A DNA stretch of 64,000 bases from Sphaerotilus uruguayifluvii (GCF_013294065.1 NZ_JABSNM010000015.1:27277-91276); one strand, 5' to 3'; numbered from the stretch's first letter, positions 9,010-17,806 are shown. The notes: generated from the letters alone by a model not told the origin. Numbers and translations are program-made.

Positions 9010-10102
9010 CCAACGCATTATAGGGGCAAAGCCCGGCCGGCCCGACTCTGGAAAAGACCCGGCAAAAGGCCCGGCCAGGGCGTCTTCTGGAACCGCCTCC
9101 AGCCCAGGCACCGCGACGGTGCGCCATCTCGTCGTCGACGAGGGCAGCGCCGGCCAGCGGCTCGACAACTTCCTGCTGCGCGAGCTCAAGGGCGCGCCGA
9201 AGACGCTCGTCTACCGGATCATCCGCAGCGGCGAGGTGCGCATCAACAAGGGCCGGGCGAGCGCGGAGTCGCGGCTGCAGGTGGGCGACCAGGTGCGGGT
9301 GCCGCCGCTGCGCCTGAGCGAGCCCGACGCGCAGGCCGCGGCGGCGGTGCCGGCGCGCGAGTTCCCGGTGCTGTTCGAGGACGATCACCTGCTGGTGGTC
9401 GACAAGCCGGCGGGCGTGGCGGTGCACGGCGGTTCGGGCGTGAGCTTCGGCGTCATCGAGCAGCTGCGCCGTGCGCGGCCCGAGGCGAAGTTCCTTGAAC
9501 TCGTGCACCGGCTCGACAAGGAGACCTCCGGCCTGCTGCTGATCGCCAAGAAGCGCAGCGCGCTGACCGCGCTGCAGGACCAGTTCCGCCAGCGCGAGAC
9601 CGGCAAGACCTACTCGGCGCTGGTCATCGGCGCCTGGCCGGCGGCGCGCAAGGTCGTCGACGTGGCGCTGCACAAGTACCTCGACGCCGCCGGCGAGCGC
9701 CGGGTGCGCGCGGTCGGCGCCGACCATGCCGACGGGCGGCGCTCGATTTCGCTGGTGCGCATCGTGAAGTCCTGGGCCGGCTACACGCTGCTGGACGTGA
9801 CGATCAAGACCGGGCGCACGCACCAGATCCGCGTGCACCTGCAGAACGAGGGCCACCCGATCGTCGGCGACGACAAGTACGGCGACTTCGCGCTGAACAA
9901 GGCGCTGGCGCGCGGCGAGGCGGTGCCGGGCCTGCGCTTCGAGCGCATGTTCCTGCACGCGCGCCGGCTCGCCTTCGACCACCCGGCCAGCGGCGAGCGC
10001 ATCGAGCTCGCCGCACCGCTGCCTCAGGACTGTGTCACGCTGCTGTCCCGGCTGCCGCCGCTGACCGCGGCCCCTTCCACCGACACCCCCGCCACGCCAT
10101 GA
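9005..10102 (+). CDS. rluC: 23S rRNA pseudouridine synthase RluC-type
   Basis: RluC-type enzymes isomerise uridines in 23S rRNA. An S4 RNA-binding domain lies near the N-terminus (GQRLDNFLLREL, YRIIRSGEVRINKGR). The RluA-family catalytic motif with its aspartate is HRLDKETSGLLL, followed by GRTHQIRVH. The start is uncertain. GTG 9005 is used because the rne -10 box lies here and upstream codons look non-coding; GTG 9119 lies just before the S4 domain. The stop overlaps the next ATG by four bases (ATGA), so translational coupling is likely. rluC divergent from rne is usual in Burkholderiales. Confidence 0.9.
   Translation: MVQRIIGAKPGRPDSGKDPAKGPARASSGTASSPGTATVRHLVVDEGSAGQRLDNFLLRELKGAPKTLVYRIIRSGEVRINKGRASAESRLQVGDQVRVPPLRLSEPDAQAAAAVPAREFPVLFEDDHLLVVDKPAGVAVHGGSGVSFGVIEQLRRARPEAKFLELVHRLDKETSGLLLIAKKRSALTALQDQFRQRETGKTYSALVIGAWPAARKVVDVALHKYLDAAGERRVRAVGADHADGRRSISLVRIVKSWAGYTLLDVTIKTGRTHQIRVHLQNEGHPIVGDDKYGDFALNKALARGEAVPGLRFERMFLHARRLAFDHPASGERIELAAPLPQDCVTLLSRLPPLTAAPSTDTPATP
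9017..9022 (-). promoter_or_regulatory. Consensus sigma-70 -10 box for rne
   Basis: The minus strand reads tataat exactly. No good -35 hexamer is seen 16-18 bases upstream (the best is near gtcggg). The box overlaps the first codons of rluC on the other strand, so the two divergent units share a compact control region. Confidence 0.5.
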
Positions 10103-10773
10103 GCTCCTCCACCCTGCGCCCCCGCCGCTATGACCTGATCGTCTTCGACTGGGACGGCACGCTGTTCGACTCGACCGCGCTGATCGTGCGTGCGATCCAG
10201 GCCGCCTGCCGCGACCTGGGCGCGCCGGTGCCCAGCGACGAGGCCGCCGCCCATGTGATCGGCCTGGGCCTGCATGACGCGCTGCAGCATGCGGTGCCGG
10301 GCCTGTCGCCCGAGCTCTATCCGGAGCTCGGCCGGCGCTATCGCCAGCACTATTTCGCCAGCCACGACCAGGTCACGCTGTTCGCGGGCGTGCCGGAGCT
10401 GCTGGCCAGCCTGCGCGAGCGCAACCACTGGCTGGCGGTGGCCACCGGCAAGAACCGCCACGGCCTGGACGAGGCGCTGCGCATCAGCGGCCTGGCCGAC
10501 CGCTTCGACGCCACCCGCACCGCCGACGAGACCCGCTCCAAGCCGCATCCGCAGATGCTGCAGGAGCTGATGCGCGAGTTCGGCACCGATCCGGAGCGCA
10601 CGCTGATGATCGGCGACACCACGCACGACCTGCAGCTCGCCGCCAACGCCGGCACCGACGCGGTGGCCGTGGCCTACGGCGCGCACCCGCCCGAGCAGCT
10701 CGGCGACCTGCGGCCGCTGACGATCGCGCATTCGGTGGCCGAGCTGCACGACTGGCTGGCCCGCCATGGCTGA
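10099..10773 (+). CDS. HAD-IA family phosphatase, phosphoglycolate-phosphatase-like
   Basis: This 224-residue soluble HAD hydrolase has all four motifs: FDWDGTLFDS (nucleophile and acid/base aspartates), VATGKNR, the KPHPQML lysine, and MIGDTTHDLQ. The cap between motifs I and II is helical, as in Gph-like enzymes. Its substrate cannot be read from sequence; phosphoglycolate or another small phosphate ester is plausible. It overlaps rluC by four bases and the next gene by eight, so it is part of a tight operon rluC-HAD-Rieske-sppA. Confidence 0.85.
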   Translation: MSSSTLRPRRYDLIVFDWDGTLFDSTALIVRAIQAACRDLGAPVPSDEAAAHVIGLGLHDALQHAVPGLSPELYPELGRRYRQHYFASHDQVTLFAGVPELLASLRERNHWLAVATGKNRHGLDEALRISGLADRFDATRTADETRSKPHPQMLQELMREFGTDPERTLMIGDTTHDLQLAANAGTDAVAVAYGAHPPEQLGDLRPLTIAHSVAELHDWLARHG

Positions 10774-11143
10774 GGCGCCCGCCCCGCTGCCGCTGTGCGC
10801 CTCCGACGCGCTGGTCGAGCGCGGCCTGGCGCATGTCTTCGATCTGCTGGAACACGGCCGGCCGGCGCGCGGCTTCGTGCTGCGCTTCGATGGCCGCGTG
10901 GTCGCCTACCTGAACCAGTGCGCGCATGTGCCGGCCGAGATGGACTGGCAGCCCGGCCATTTCCTCGATGACGAGCAGCGCTGGATCCTGTGCTCGATCC
11001 ATGGCGCGGCCTACGAGCCGGCCAGCGGCCTGTGCGTGGGCGGGCCGTGCCGGGGCCGCCGCCTCAGGCCCATCCGCGTCGAGGAGCGCGACGGGCAGGT
11101 GTATTGGTATCCTTCGGACACACTGAAGCCCGCCTGTCCATGA
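10766..11143 (+). CDS. Small Rieske [2Fe-2S] protein
   Basis: This 125-residue protein consists of one Rieske fold. The cluster ligands are visible as C52-x-H54 (QCAHV) and C76-x-x-H79 (LCSIHG). There is no signal peptide or membrane helix, so it is a cytosolic electron-transfer protein of the ferredoxin-subunit type. It overlaps the phosphatase before it and the peptidase after it (ATGA). Its redox partner is not evident from the neighbours. Confidence 0.85.
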   Translation: MAEAPAPLPLCASDALVERGLAHVFDLLEHGRPARGFVLRFDGRVVAYLNQCAHVPAEMDWQPGHFLDDEQRWILCSIHGAAYEPASGLCVGGPCRGRRLRPIRVEERDGQVYWYPSDTLKPACP

Positions 11144-12159
11144 CGCCCCCGAACGACGACGCCTCCGCCCCGTCCGACCCGACGGTCCCGAACCCCGACA
11201 GCACCGCCGCCGCGGCGCCACCGCCTCCGATCGGTCGCGGCAGCTTCGACCATGTGATGGAGCAGTTCGCGCGCGACTACCTGCGCGACCGCCGCAGCAG
11301 CCGGCGCTGGAACCTGTTCTTCCGCTTCGGCTGGCTGGCGCTGGGCGTGTTCGCCGCATGGAGCGTCTACCGCGACAACCACAGCAGCAGCACGCCGACC
11401 GGCCCGCACACCGCGCTGGTCGAGCTGCGCGGCGAGATCGCCGCCGAGGGCCAGGCCAGCGCCGAGGTGCTGCTGTCGGGCCTGAAGAGCGCCTTCGAGG
11501 ACGCCGGCGCGCAGGGCGTGATCCTGCGCATCAACTCGCCCGGCGGCAGCCCGGTGCAGTCGGGCATCGTCTTCGACGAGCTGCGCCGGCTGAAGGAGAA
11601 GCACCACAAGAAGGTCTACGCGGTCGTCGAGGAGAGTGCCGCCTCCGGCGCCTACTACATCGCCGCGGCCGCCGACGAGATCTACGTCGACAAGGCCTCG
11701 ATCGTCGGCTCGATCGGCGTGCTGATGGACGGCTTCGGCTTCGACAAGGTGATGCAGAAGGTCGGCGTCGAGCGCCGGCTGCTGACCGCCGGCGAGAACA
11801 AGGGCATGCTCGACCCCTACTCGCCGCTGAGCGAGAAGCAGCGCGGCTACGCGCAGGCCATGCTCGACCAGATCCACCGCCAGTTCATCGACAGCGTGCG
11901 CACCGGCCGCGGCAAGCGCCTGAAGGAGACGCCGGAGACCTTCTCGGGCCTGTTCTGGAACGGCGAGGAGGCGGTGAAGATGGGCCTGGCCGACGGCCTG
12001 GGCAACCTCGACTACGTGGCCCGAGAGGTCATCAAGGCCGAGGAAGTCATCGACTACACGCCCAAGGAGAACGTCGCCGAGCGGCTGGCCAAGCGCTTCG
12101 GCGCGGCCCTCGGCGAGGGCGCGGTGCGCGCCCTGGGCCGGCTGCCGGCGCTGCGCTGA
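11140..12159 (+). CDS. sppA: Signal peptide peptidase SppA-type S49 protease
   Basis: This inner-membrane serine protease degrades cleaved signal peptides. A polar N-terminus of about 60 residues is followed by one membrane helix (FFRFGWLALGVFAAWSVY), then the S49 domain. INSPGGSPVQSG forms the oxyanion region, ESAASGAYYIA carries the catalytic serine, and AGENKGMLDPYSP has the probable general-base lysine. At 339 residues it is the short single-domain type, unlike the double-length E. coli protein. The start ATG overlaps the Rieske stop by four bases. It ends one base from the convergent lysA stop. Confidence 0.9.
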   Translation: MTPPNDDASAPSDPTVPNPDSTAAAAPPPPIGRGSFDHVMEQFARDYLRDRRSSRRWNLFFRFGWLALGVFAAWSVYRDNHSSSTPTGPHTALVELRGEIAAEGQASAEVLLSGLKSAFEDAGAQGVILRINSPGGSPVQSGIVFDELRRLKEKHHKKVYAVVEESAASGAYYIAAAADEIYVDKASIVGSIGVLMDGFGFDKVMQKVGVERRLLTAGENKGMLDPYSPLSEKQRGYAQAMLDQIHRQFIDSVRTGRGKRLKETPETFSGLFWNGEEAVKMGLADGLGNLDYVAREVIKAEEVIDYTPKENVAERLAKRFGAALGEGAVRALGRLPALR

Positions 12160-12160
12160 C

Positions 12161-13399
12161 TCAGCAGTCTTCCAGCGCCAGCAGCTCGGCCACCGTCTGG
12201 CGGCGGCGGATCAGCCGGGCCCGGCCGGCGTCGACCAGCACCTCGGGGATCAGCGGGCGGCTGTTGTAGTTGCTCGACATCGACGCGCCGTAGGCGCCGC
12301 CGTTGTGGAACACCATCAGGTCGCCGACCTGCACCGCCGGCAGCTCGCGGGTCAGCACCACGCCGCCCTCGCCCTGCGTGAAGACGTCGCCCGACTCGCA
12401 CAGCGGGCCGGCGACGACGCAGGGCAGGCGGGGCGCGTCCGCCGGCGCGTCCAGCACGCTGATCGCGTGATGGCTGCCGTACATCGACGGCCGCATCAGG
12501 TCGTTGAAGCCGGCGTCCACCAGCACGAAGCGGTTCGCGCCCATCGCCTTGGTCGCGCGCACCTCGGCCAGCAGCAGGCCGGACTCGGCCACCAGGTAGC
12601 GGCCCGGCTCCAGCTCGAGGTGGACCGGGTGGCCCAGGTGCGCGGCGATGCGCTGGCGCGCCGCGTCCCACAGGCCGAAATAGTGCGCGGTGTCGATGCG
12701 CGGCTCGCCGTCGCGGTAGGGCACCGACAGGCCGCCGCCGGCCGAGATCGCCTCCAGGTCCGCACCGCTGCGGGTCACCAGATCGACCATCGCCTCGCAG
12801 ACCTGCTCGAGGTGGCCGTAGTCCACGCCCGAGCCGATGTGCATGTGCAGGCCCACCAGGCGCAGGCCGTGCGTGCGGATCGCCGCCAGCGCCAGCGGCA
12901 GGTCGGCATGCCAGATGCCGTGCTTGCTGTGCTCGCCGCCGGTGTTGGTCTTGTTGCTGTGGCCGTGGCCGAAGCCAGGGTTGATGCGCAGCCAGACCGG
13001 GTGGCCCGCGGCCACCGCGCCGAGCTGGTGCAGCATGTCGACCGAGCCGGCGTTGACCGGCACCCCCAGCTCCACCACCCGCGCCAGCGTCGCGCGGTCG
13101 AACAGGTCGGCGGTGAAGACGATCTCCGAGGGCTGGCCCGGCGTGCAGCCCGGCTGGAAGCCGGCGCGCAGCGCGCGCTCGATCTCGCCCAGCGAGACCG
13201 CGTCCACCTTCACGCCCTGCTCGCGCATCAGGCGCAGCACATGGGTGTTGGAATTGGCCTTCTGCGCGAAGCGCACGGTGTCGAAGGCGCGCAGATCGTC
13301 GATGCGGCGGCGGATCATCGCCGCGTCGTAGACCCACACCGGGGTGCCGTGGTCTTGGGCGATCTGGCGCAGCAGCGCCGGGGACAGGTCAGTGCTCAT
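12161..13399 (-). CDS. lysA: Diaminopimelate decarboxylase
   Basis: It catalyses the last step of lysine synthesis, meso-diaminopimelate to lysine plus CO2, using PLP. The fold III PLP lysine is in RFAQKANSN; HMHIGSG and the glycine loop GGGLSVPY bind phosphate. CESGDVF supplies the active-site cysteine contributed to the partner subunit, and YNSRP is near the C-terminus. I chose ATG 13399 (MSTDLSPALL) over an upstream ATG at 13465 because the added residues are not conserved in character. It is transcribed divergently from a LysR-type gene, the usual lysR-lysA arrangement. Confidence 0.93.
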   Translation of the reverse strand: MSTDLSPALLRQIAQDHGTPVWVYDAAMIRRRIDDLRAFDTVRFAQKANSNTHVLRLMREQGVKVDAVSLGEIERALRAGFQPGCTPGQPSEIVFTADLFDRATLARVVELGVPVNAGSVDMLHQLGAVAAGHPVWLRINPGFGHGHSNKTNTGGEHSKHGIWHADLPLALAAIRTHGLRLVGLHMHIGSGVDYGHLEQVCEAMVDLVTRSGADLEAISAGGGLSVPYRDGEPRIDTAHYFGLWDAARQRIAAHLGHPVHLELEPGRYLVAESGLLLAEVRATKAMGANRFVLVDAGFNDLMRPSMYGSHHAISVLDAPADAPRLPCVVAGPLCESGDVFTQGEGGVVLTRELPAVQVGDLMVFHNGGAYGASMSSNYNSRPLIPEVLVDAGRARLIRRRQTVAELLALEDC

Positions 13400-13536
13400 C
13401 GGAATCGCGCGCCAGGCGCGCAAGGGCATCGGGATGCGCGATGCTGAGGCGGCCGACCGATTCAATCCAGTGCTTTCTTGTCAGTCAGCCATTCATTTCG
13501 GATATGAGCCGGCCACGGCGCTATGCTGGATGGCAT

Positions 13537-14514
13537 ATGCCCGCACAGCTCAGCCACCGCCTGATCGAGGTCTTCGACGCAGTGATGCGCACCGGCCACC
13601 TGACGCGCGCGGCCGAGCGCCTGCACACCTCCCAGCCCACCGTCAGCCGCGACATCGCGCGGCTGGAGCAGGTGCTGGGCATGGAGCTGTTCGAGCGGGT
13701 GCGCGGGCGGCTGCGACCGACCGCACGCGCGCTGGCGCTGCACCAGGAGGTGGCGCGCTCCTTCATCGGCCTGGAGCGCATCGAGGCCAGCGCGCTGTCG
13801 CTGCGCGACTTCGCGGAAGGCCGGCTGGAGCTGGCCTGCCTGCCGGCGCTGGCCGAGGCGCTGCTGCCGGCGGCGACGCGGCACTTCCTGGCGCGGCAGC
13901 CGCAGGCCGGCCTGTCGGTGACGCCGCTGGAGTCGCCCTGGCTGGAGCAGGCGCTGTCCGACCAGCGCCATGACCTCGGCCTGGTCGAGCGCCGCGACGC
14001 GCCGGCGCAGACCACCGTGGAGCCGCTGCTGAGCGTCGACGAGGTCGTCGTGCTGCCGGCCGGCCACCGCCTGCTGGCGCACCGGCGCCTCGCGCCCGCC
14101 GACCTGGCCGGCGAGACCTTCATCAGCTTCGCGCCGACCGACCCCTACCGGCAGCAGGTCGACGCGATGTTCGCCGCCCAGGGCGTGCCGCGCCGCCTCG
14201 CGCTCGACACCGGCAGCGCCGCGGCGGTCTGCGCGCTGGTGCGCCAGGGGCTGGGCGTGGCGATCGTCAACCCCTTGAGCGCGCTCGACCGCGCCGGCCC
14301 CGACCTGCACCTGCGGCCGCTGACGCTGTCCATTCCCTTCCAGGTCGGCCTGGTGCGACCGGCGCTGCGCAGCGCGCATCCGCTGCTGGACGCCTGCCGC
14401 GAAGCGCTGCAGCAGGCCTGTGCGGAGCAGCTCGAACGGCTGGCAGCGCTGCACGCACTGGAGGAACACCCGCGCAAATCGCCGGGACAGGCGGCGCACC
14501 GCGCCGCAGAATGA
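13537..14514 (+). CDS. lysR: LysR-type regulator, probable activator of lysA
   Basis: It has 325 residues. The N-terminal winged helix-turn-helix (about residues 5-65) includes HLTRAAERLHTSQPTVSRDI. The C-terminal effector domain is of periplasmic-binding-protein type. It is divergent from lysA across a 137-base spacer, the classical genomic context for LysR sensing diaminopimelate/lysine; this assignment rests on context. The start ATG 13537 was chosen because the HTH follows within a few residues. A -10-like TATGCT (13522-13527) ends nine bases before this ATG, so the transcript may have almost no leader. Confidence 0.82.
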   Translation: MPAQLSHRLIEVFDAVMRTGHLTRAAERLHTSQPTVSRDIARLEQVLGMELFERVRGRLRPTARALALHQEVARSFIGLERIEASALSLRDFAEGRLELACLPALAEALLPAATRHFLARQPQAGLSVTPLESPWLEQALSDQRHDLGLVERRDAPAQTTVEPLLSVDEVVVLPAGHRLLAHRRLAPADLAGETFISFAPTDPYRQQVDAMFAAQGVPRRLALDTGSAAAVCALVRQGLGVAIVNPLSALDRAGPDLHLRPLTLSIPFQVGLVRPALRSAHPLLDACREALQQACAEQLERLAALHALEEHPRKSPGQAAHRAAE

Positions 14515-14547
14515 GCCCCCTTCCCTTCGACCCCTGCAGGAGACCCC

Positions 14548-15024
14548 ATGAAAGGCGACGCCAAGGTCATCGAATACCTCAACGCCCAGCTGCGCAACGA
14601 GCTGACCGCGATCAACCAGTACTTCCTGCATGCCCGCATGCTGAAGAACTGGGGCCTGGCCAGGATGGCCAAGCATGAGTATGAAGAGTCGATCGAGGAG
14701 ATGAAGCACGCCGACAAGCTGATCGAGCGCATCCTGATGCTCGAGGGCCTGCCGAACCTGCAGGATCTGGGCAAGCTCTACATCGGCGAGAACGCCGCCG
14801 AGGTGCTCGAGTGCGACCTGAAGATCGAGACGGGCTCGCACCCGCTGCTCAAGGAGGCCATCGCCCACTGCGAGAGCGTGCGCGACTATGTCTCGCGCGA
14901 CGTGCTGCTCGGGATTCTCGACGACACCGAGGAGCACATCGACCACATCGAGACCGAGCTGGGCCTGATCCAGCAGATGGGCCTGCAGAACTGGCTGCAG
15001 ACCCAGGCCGGCGGCGCCAGCTGA
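14548..15024 (+). CDS. bfr: Bacterioferritin
   Basis: This 158-residue four-helix iron-storage protein forms 24-mers that oxidise and store Fe. Ferroxidase ligands are in place at E18, E51 and H54, with others downstream (E94/E127/H130 region: [11 protein letters not shown]). M52 is the haem ligand, so this is a haem-type Bfr. An aggaga Shine-Dalgarno lies eight bases before ATG. It is followed by a stem-loop and then by bfd, its reductive-release partner. Confidence 0.95.
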   Translation: MKGDAKVIEYLNAQLRNELTAINQYFLHARMLKNWGLARMAKHEYEESIEEMKHADKLIERILMLEGLPNLQDLGKLYIGENAAEVLECDLKIETGSHPLLKEAIAHCESVRDYVSRDVLLGILDDTEEHIDHIETELGLIQQMGLQNWLQTQAGGAS

Positions 15025-15033
15025 GCGGGCCCG

Positions 15034-15063
15034 GCCATCCCCCCGGACTCCGTGGGGGATGGC
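15034..15063 (+). terminator. Stem-loop after bfr
   Basis: gccatccccc and gggggatggc form perfect ten-base arms around a ten-base loop, nine bases past the bfr stop. There is no T-run, so it could be a weak terminator or an mRNA 3'-end stabiliser. It leaves bfd to its own promoter. Confidence 0.55.
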
Positions 15064-15071
15064 ACGCATTG

Positions 15072-15090
15072 ATTGAGAAACGTTCTCATT
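15072..15090. promoter_or_regulatory. Candidate Fur box upstream of bfd
   Basis: attgagaaacgttctcatt contains perfect arms TGAGAA and TTCTCA around a three-base centre. It closely resembles the Fur operators found upstream of bfd in many proteobacteria. It ends 17 bases before the bfd ATG, where a repressor would cover the promoter or start. Iron-repressed expression of bfd is inferred. Confidence 0.65.
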
Positions 15091-15107
15091 GGCAGTAGCA
15101 TGCAGGC

Positions 15108-15341
15108 ATGATCATCTGCCTGTGCCAACGCGTCTCCGACCGCGACATCCGCGCCGCGGTCCAGTCCGGAACCCTGAGCTTCGACCTGCTGCAGGACGAG
15201 ACCGGCGTGTCGACCCGCTGCGGTCGCTGCCGGGACTGTGCGCGCCAGATCTTCGACGGCGCCCTGACCGAACAGGGCGCCAGATGCACCTCAACGGTGC
15301 ACGCAGCGATCAACTCACCAGCAGCCCTCGGCGCTCGATGA
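15108..15341 (+). CDS. bfd: Bacterioferritin-associated ferredoxin
   Basis: This small [2Fe-2S] protein of 77 residues passes electrons to bacterioferritin so that stored Fe(III) leaves as Fe(II). Cysteines C4, C6, C38 and C41 match the spacing of E. coli Bfd. The last 20 or so residues are a variable tail. Its 3' end overlaps the convergent ureG by 32 bases. The upstream Fur box fits induction under iron starvation. Confidence 0.9.
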   Translation: MIICLCQRVSDRDIRAAVQSGTLSFDLLQDETGVSTRCGRCRDCARQIFDGALTEQGARCTSTVHAAINSPAALGAR

Positions 15342-15957
15342 AGTCGATGACCTCCGACAGGCCCTCGCGGGTCTTGAGGTTGGTCATCACGAAGGGCCTG
15401 GTCGGCCGCATGCGCACCGTGTCGGAGCGCATGATGTCCAGGTCAGCACCGACATGGGGCGCCAGGTCGGTCTTGTTGATCACGAACAGGTCGCTCTTCG
15501 TGATGCCCGGGCCGCCCTTGCGCGGGATCTTCTCGCCCGCGGCCACGTCGATCACGTAGATCGTCAGGTCCGAGAGTTCCGGACTGAAGGTCGCGGCCAG
15601 GTTGTCGCCGCCCGACTCGATGAACACGATGTCGGCGTCGGGAAACTTCTCCAGCATCCGATCGACCGCCTCGAGGTTGATCGAGGCGTCCTCGCGGATC
15701 GCGGTGTGCGGGCAGCCGCCCGTCTCGACGCCCATGATGCGCTCCGGATCCAGCGCGCCGGCCACCGTCAGCAGGCGCTGGTCTTCCTTCGTGTAGATGT
15801 CGTTGGTGACGACGACGAGGTCCCAGCGCTCGCGCATCGTCTTGCACAGCATCTCGACCAGCGTGGTCTTGCCGGAGCCGACCGGCCCGCCGACGCCGAC
15901 CCGCAGCGGCGGGAGCTTCTTGGTGCGACCGGGAATGGAATGGAGGGAGCTGCTCAT
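15310..15957 (-). CDS. ureG: Urease accessory GTPase UreG (solitary)
   Basis: UreG is the GTPase that drives nickel delivery to urease with UreD/E/F. The P-loop GGPVGSGKT is at residues 23-31, the nickel-site motif is [13 protein letters not shown], and the G4-like motif is NKTDL near the C-terminus. Length 215 is normal for the family. No ureABC, ureD, ureE or ureF lies next to it: bfd overlaps its end and a tRNA lies upstream. It is either split off from a urease operon elsewhere or serves another nickel protein. Confidence 0.93.
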   Translation of the reverse strand: MSSSLHSIPGRTKKLPPLRVGVGGPVGSGKTTLVEMLCKTMRERWDLVVVTNDIYTKEDQRLLTVAGALDPERIMGVETGGCPHTAIREDASINLEAVDRMLEKFPDADIVFIESGGDNLAATFSPELSDLTIYVIDVAAGEKIPRKGGPGITKSDLFVINKTDLAPHVGADLDIMRSDTVRMRPTRPFVMTNLKTREGLSEVIDFIERRGLLVS

Positions 15958-16093
15958 GGTGGGGAGGCGATGAAGATCTTGGAAAGTCCGGAATCAGGTC
16001 GATCCGGCGGCCGCCGGACCGGCAGCCTCATGCAAGACATGGGCCCTGTCCGCCAGCCCGACCGGCCTCATGAAAAAAATTCTCCCGAAACAC

Positions 16094-16122
16094 TTGCGCG
16101 ACGTTCAAGTCCTCGTCATAAT
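16094..16122 (+). promoter_or_regulatory. Sigma-70 promoter of the tRNA gene
   Basis: The -35 TTGCGC (16094-16099) and -10 CATAAT (16117-16122) are separated by exactly 17 bases. Predicted transcription starts near 16129, five bases before the tRNA 5' end. Confidence 0.7.
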
Positions 16123-16133
16123 TCAAGTCTGTC

Positions 16134-16210
16134 GGCGCTTTAGCTCAGTCGGTTAGAGCGATGGAATCATAATCCACAGGTCCGCGGTTCGAGTCCGTGA
16201 AGCGCCACCA
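16134..16210 (+). tRNA. tRNA-Met, anticodon CAT (77 nt, CCA encoded)
   Basis: The cloverleaf is readable. Acceptor ggcgctt pairs with aagcgcc. The D arm is gctc...gagc, and the anticodon loop atcataa carries CAT. The T arm is around ggttcgagtcc, with discriminator A and a genomic CCA. The outermost anticodon-stem pair is an A-C mismatch. CAT also occurs in tRNA-Ile2 (lysidine-modified), but the body resembles elongator tRNA-Met of Burkholderiales. It is not an initiator: the acceptor starts with a G-C pair. Confidence 0.88.
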
Positions 16211-16216
16211 AACAAG

Positions 16217-16248
16217 AAGCCCCTGATGCGAAAGCATCAGGGGCTTTT
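16217..16248 (+). terminator. Rho-independent terminator after the tRNA
   Basis: aagcccctgatgc and gcatcaggggctt form a perfect 13-base stem around a GAAA tetraloop, followed by further T. It starts seven bases after the CCA end. Confidence 0.92.
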
Positions 16249-16316
16249 CATTTTCACACTCTGCCGAACAAAAAGCCGTACCGGGTATCTCTGTTGTCGG
16301 GATCGTCAGGCGCCCT

Positions 16317-16334
16317 GCCTGACTAGAGTCAGGC
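16317..16334. promoter_or_regulatory. Inverted repeat overlapping a -10-like box upstream of the chemoreceptor gene
   Basis: gcctgact and agtcaggc are perfect eight-base arms separated by two bases. The centre contains TAGAGT (16324-16329), similar to the -10-like hexamers seen elsewhere in this window. It lies 28 bases before ATG 16362, so it could be an operator on the promoter. Confidence 0.35.
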
Positions 16335-16361
16335 GTGTTCTTCCGACAGCCCTGTCCGTCC

Positions 16362-17789
16362 ATGCCCACGCTGCACCCGAATGACCGCCCGATGCTGATC
16401 GCGACCGCCGTCGTGATGGCCGGAGCCCTGATCTACGCCACGATCCATGACTCGCTGCCGCTGGTGCTGGGCATCGGCGGCGTGCTGATGGCGCTGGCCG
16501 TCGGCGCGGCGCTGGCTTCGCAGGGCCGGCTGGGCAGCCGCACGGCGCTGCCGGCGCTGGGCATGGCGATGGTCGCGCTGCTGATCCATGCGGCCCGCGG
16601 CCAGACCGAGGCGCACTTCGCCGTCTTCGCCTTCCTGGCCGTCACGATGGTCTATCGGCACTGGCTGCCGATCGTGGTCGGCGCCGCTGCCATCGCGGTG
16701 CATCACCTGAGCTTCAACTACATGCAGGAGTGGGGCTGGGGGCCGGTGTGCTTCACCGCGCCCGGCCTGGGCATCGTGATCGAGCATGCGCTGTTCGTCG
16801 TGGCCGAGGCGGGCATCCTGATCCTGCTGGCGCAGCGCGCGCGTGCCGACTTCCGCACCGCCGAGCGCCTGGTCGAGATCACCGAGATGCTGCTCGACCA
16901 GAGCGGCCACATCGATCTGGCGGTGGCGCACCGGGCCCCGGCCGGCGACCCCACGACCGCCCGGCTGATCGAGGCCCTGCAGCGCATCGAGCAGTCGATC
17001 CGCCAGGTGCGCAGCAGCGCGGTCCAGGTCGACTCGGCCTCGCGCGAGATCGCCAGCGGCAACACCGACCTGTCGGTGCGCACCGAGAAGACCGCCAGCC
17101 ACCTGCAGAACACCGCCAGCTCCATGGAACAGCTCACCGGCACGGTGCAGCACACCGCGACCGCCGCGCGCGAGGCCAGCACGCTGGCGCGCTCCGCCGC
17201 CGAGGTCGCCTCGCGCGGCGGTCAGGTGGTCACCGAGGTCGTCTCCACGATGCAGGAGATCGAGGCCAGCTCGCGCAAGATCGCCGACATCATCGGCGTC
17301 ATCAACGGCATCGCCTTCCAGACCAACATCCTGGCGCTGAATGCGGCGGTCGAGGCCGCGCGCGCCGGCGAGCAGGGCCGCGGCTTCGCGGTGGTCGCCG
17401 GCGAGGTGCGCAGCCTGGCGCAGCGCAGCGCCACCGCCGCCACCGAGATCCGCCAGCTCATCGGCAGCAGCGTCGACAAGGTCGGCGACGGCACCCGGCT
17501 GGTCAGCCAGGCCGGCCGCACGATGGACGAGATCGTCGCCAGCGTGCAGCGCGTCAGCCAGATGATCGAGCAGATCAGCGCCGCCGCCGACGAGCAGAGC
17601 AGCGGCATCGGCATGATGCACGGCGCGGTGCACGAGCTCGACGGCATGACGCAGCAGAACGCCGCGCTGGTCGAGGAAAGCGCGGCGGCCGCCACCAGCC
17701 TGAGCCAGGAGGCACGCCAGCTGCTCGACGCGGTCGAGGTCTTCCGCCTGGCCGACGAGGCGCGCTCAAGCCGGCTGATGCCGGCCTGA
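16362..17789 (+). CDS. Methyl-accepting chemotaxis protein with a histidine-rich multi-helix membrane sensor
   Basis: It has 475 residues. The N-terminal 165 or so residues form about five or six membrane helices without a periplasmic domain; they contain spaced histidines (IHAARG, EAHFAVF, YRHW, VHHLSFN, IEHALF). A short linker leads to the cytoplasmic signalling coiled coil, whose hairpin tip is [22 protein letters not shown], here split by the limits of quoting (about residues 310-330). No HAMP motif is obvious. It should form receptor arrays with CheW/CheA. The ligand is unknown; the buried histidines suggest a metal, haem or quinone-linked signal, but that is inference. The start at ATG 16362 was chosen over 16335 because the preceding residues are atypical. 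Confidence 0.88.
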   Translation: MPTLHPNDRPMLIATAVVMAGALIYATIHDSLPLVLGIGGVLMALAVGAALASQGRLGSRTALPALGMAMVALLIHAARGQTEAHFAVFAFLAVTMVYRHWLPIVVGAAAIAVHHLSFNYMQEWGWGPVCFTAPGLGIVIEHALFVVAEAGILILLAQRARADFRTAERLVEITEMLLDQSGHIDLAVAHRAPAGDPTTARLIEALQRIEQSIRQVRSSAVQVDSASREIASGNTDLSVRTEKTASHLQNTASSMEQLTGTVQHTATAAREASTLARSAAEVASRGGQVVTEVVSTMQEIEASSRKIADIIGVINGIAFQTNILALNAAVEAARAGEQGRGFAVVAGEVRSLAQRSATAATEIRQLIGSSVDKVGDGTRLVSQAGRTMDEIVASVQRVSQMIEQISAAADEQSSGIGMMHGAVHELDGMTQQNAALVEESAAAATSLSQEARQLLDAVEVFRLADEARSSRLMPA

Positions 17790-17806
17790 GCGGCCCGCCG
17801 CTGCCG

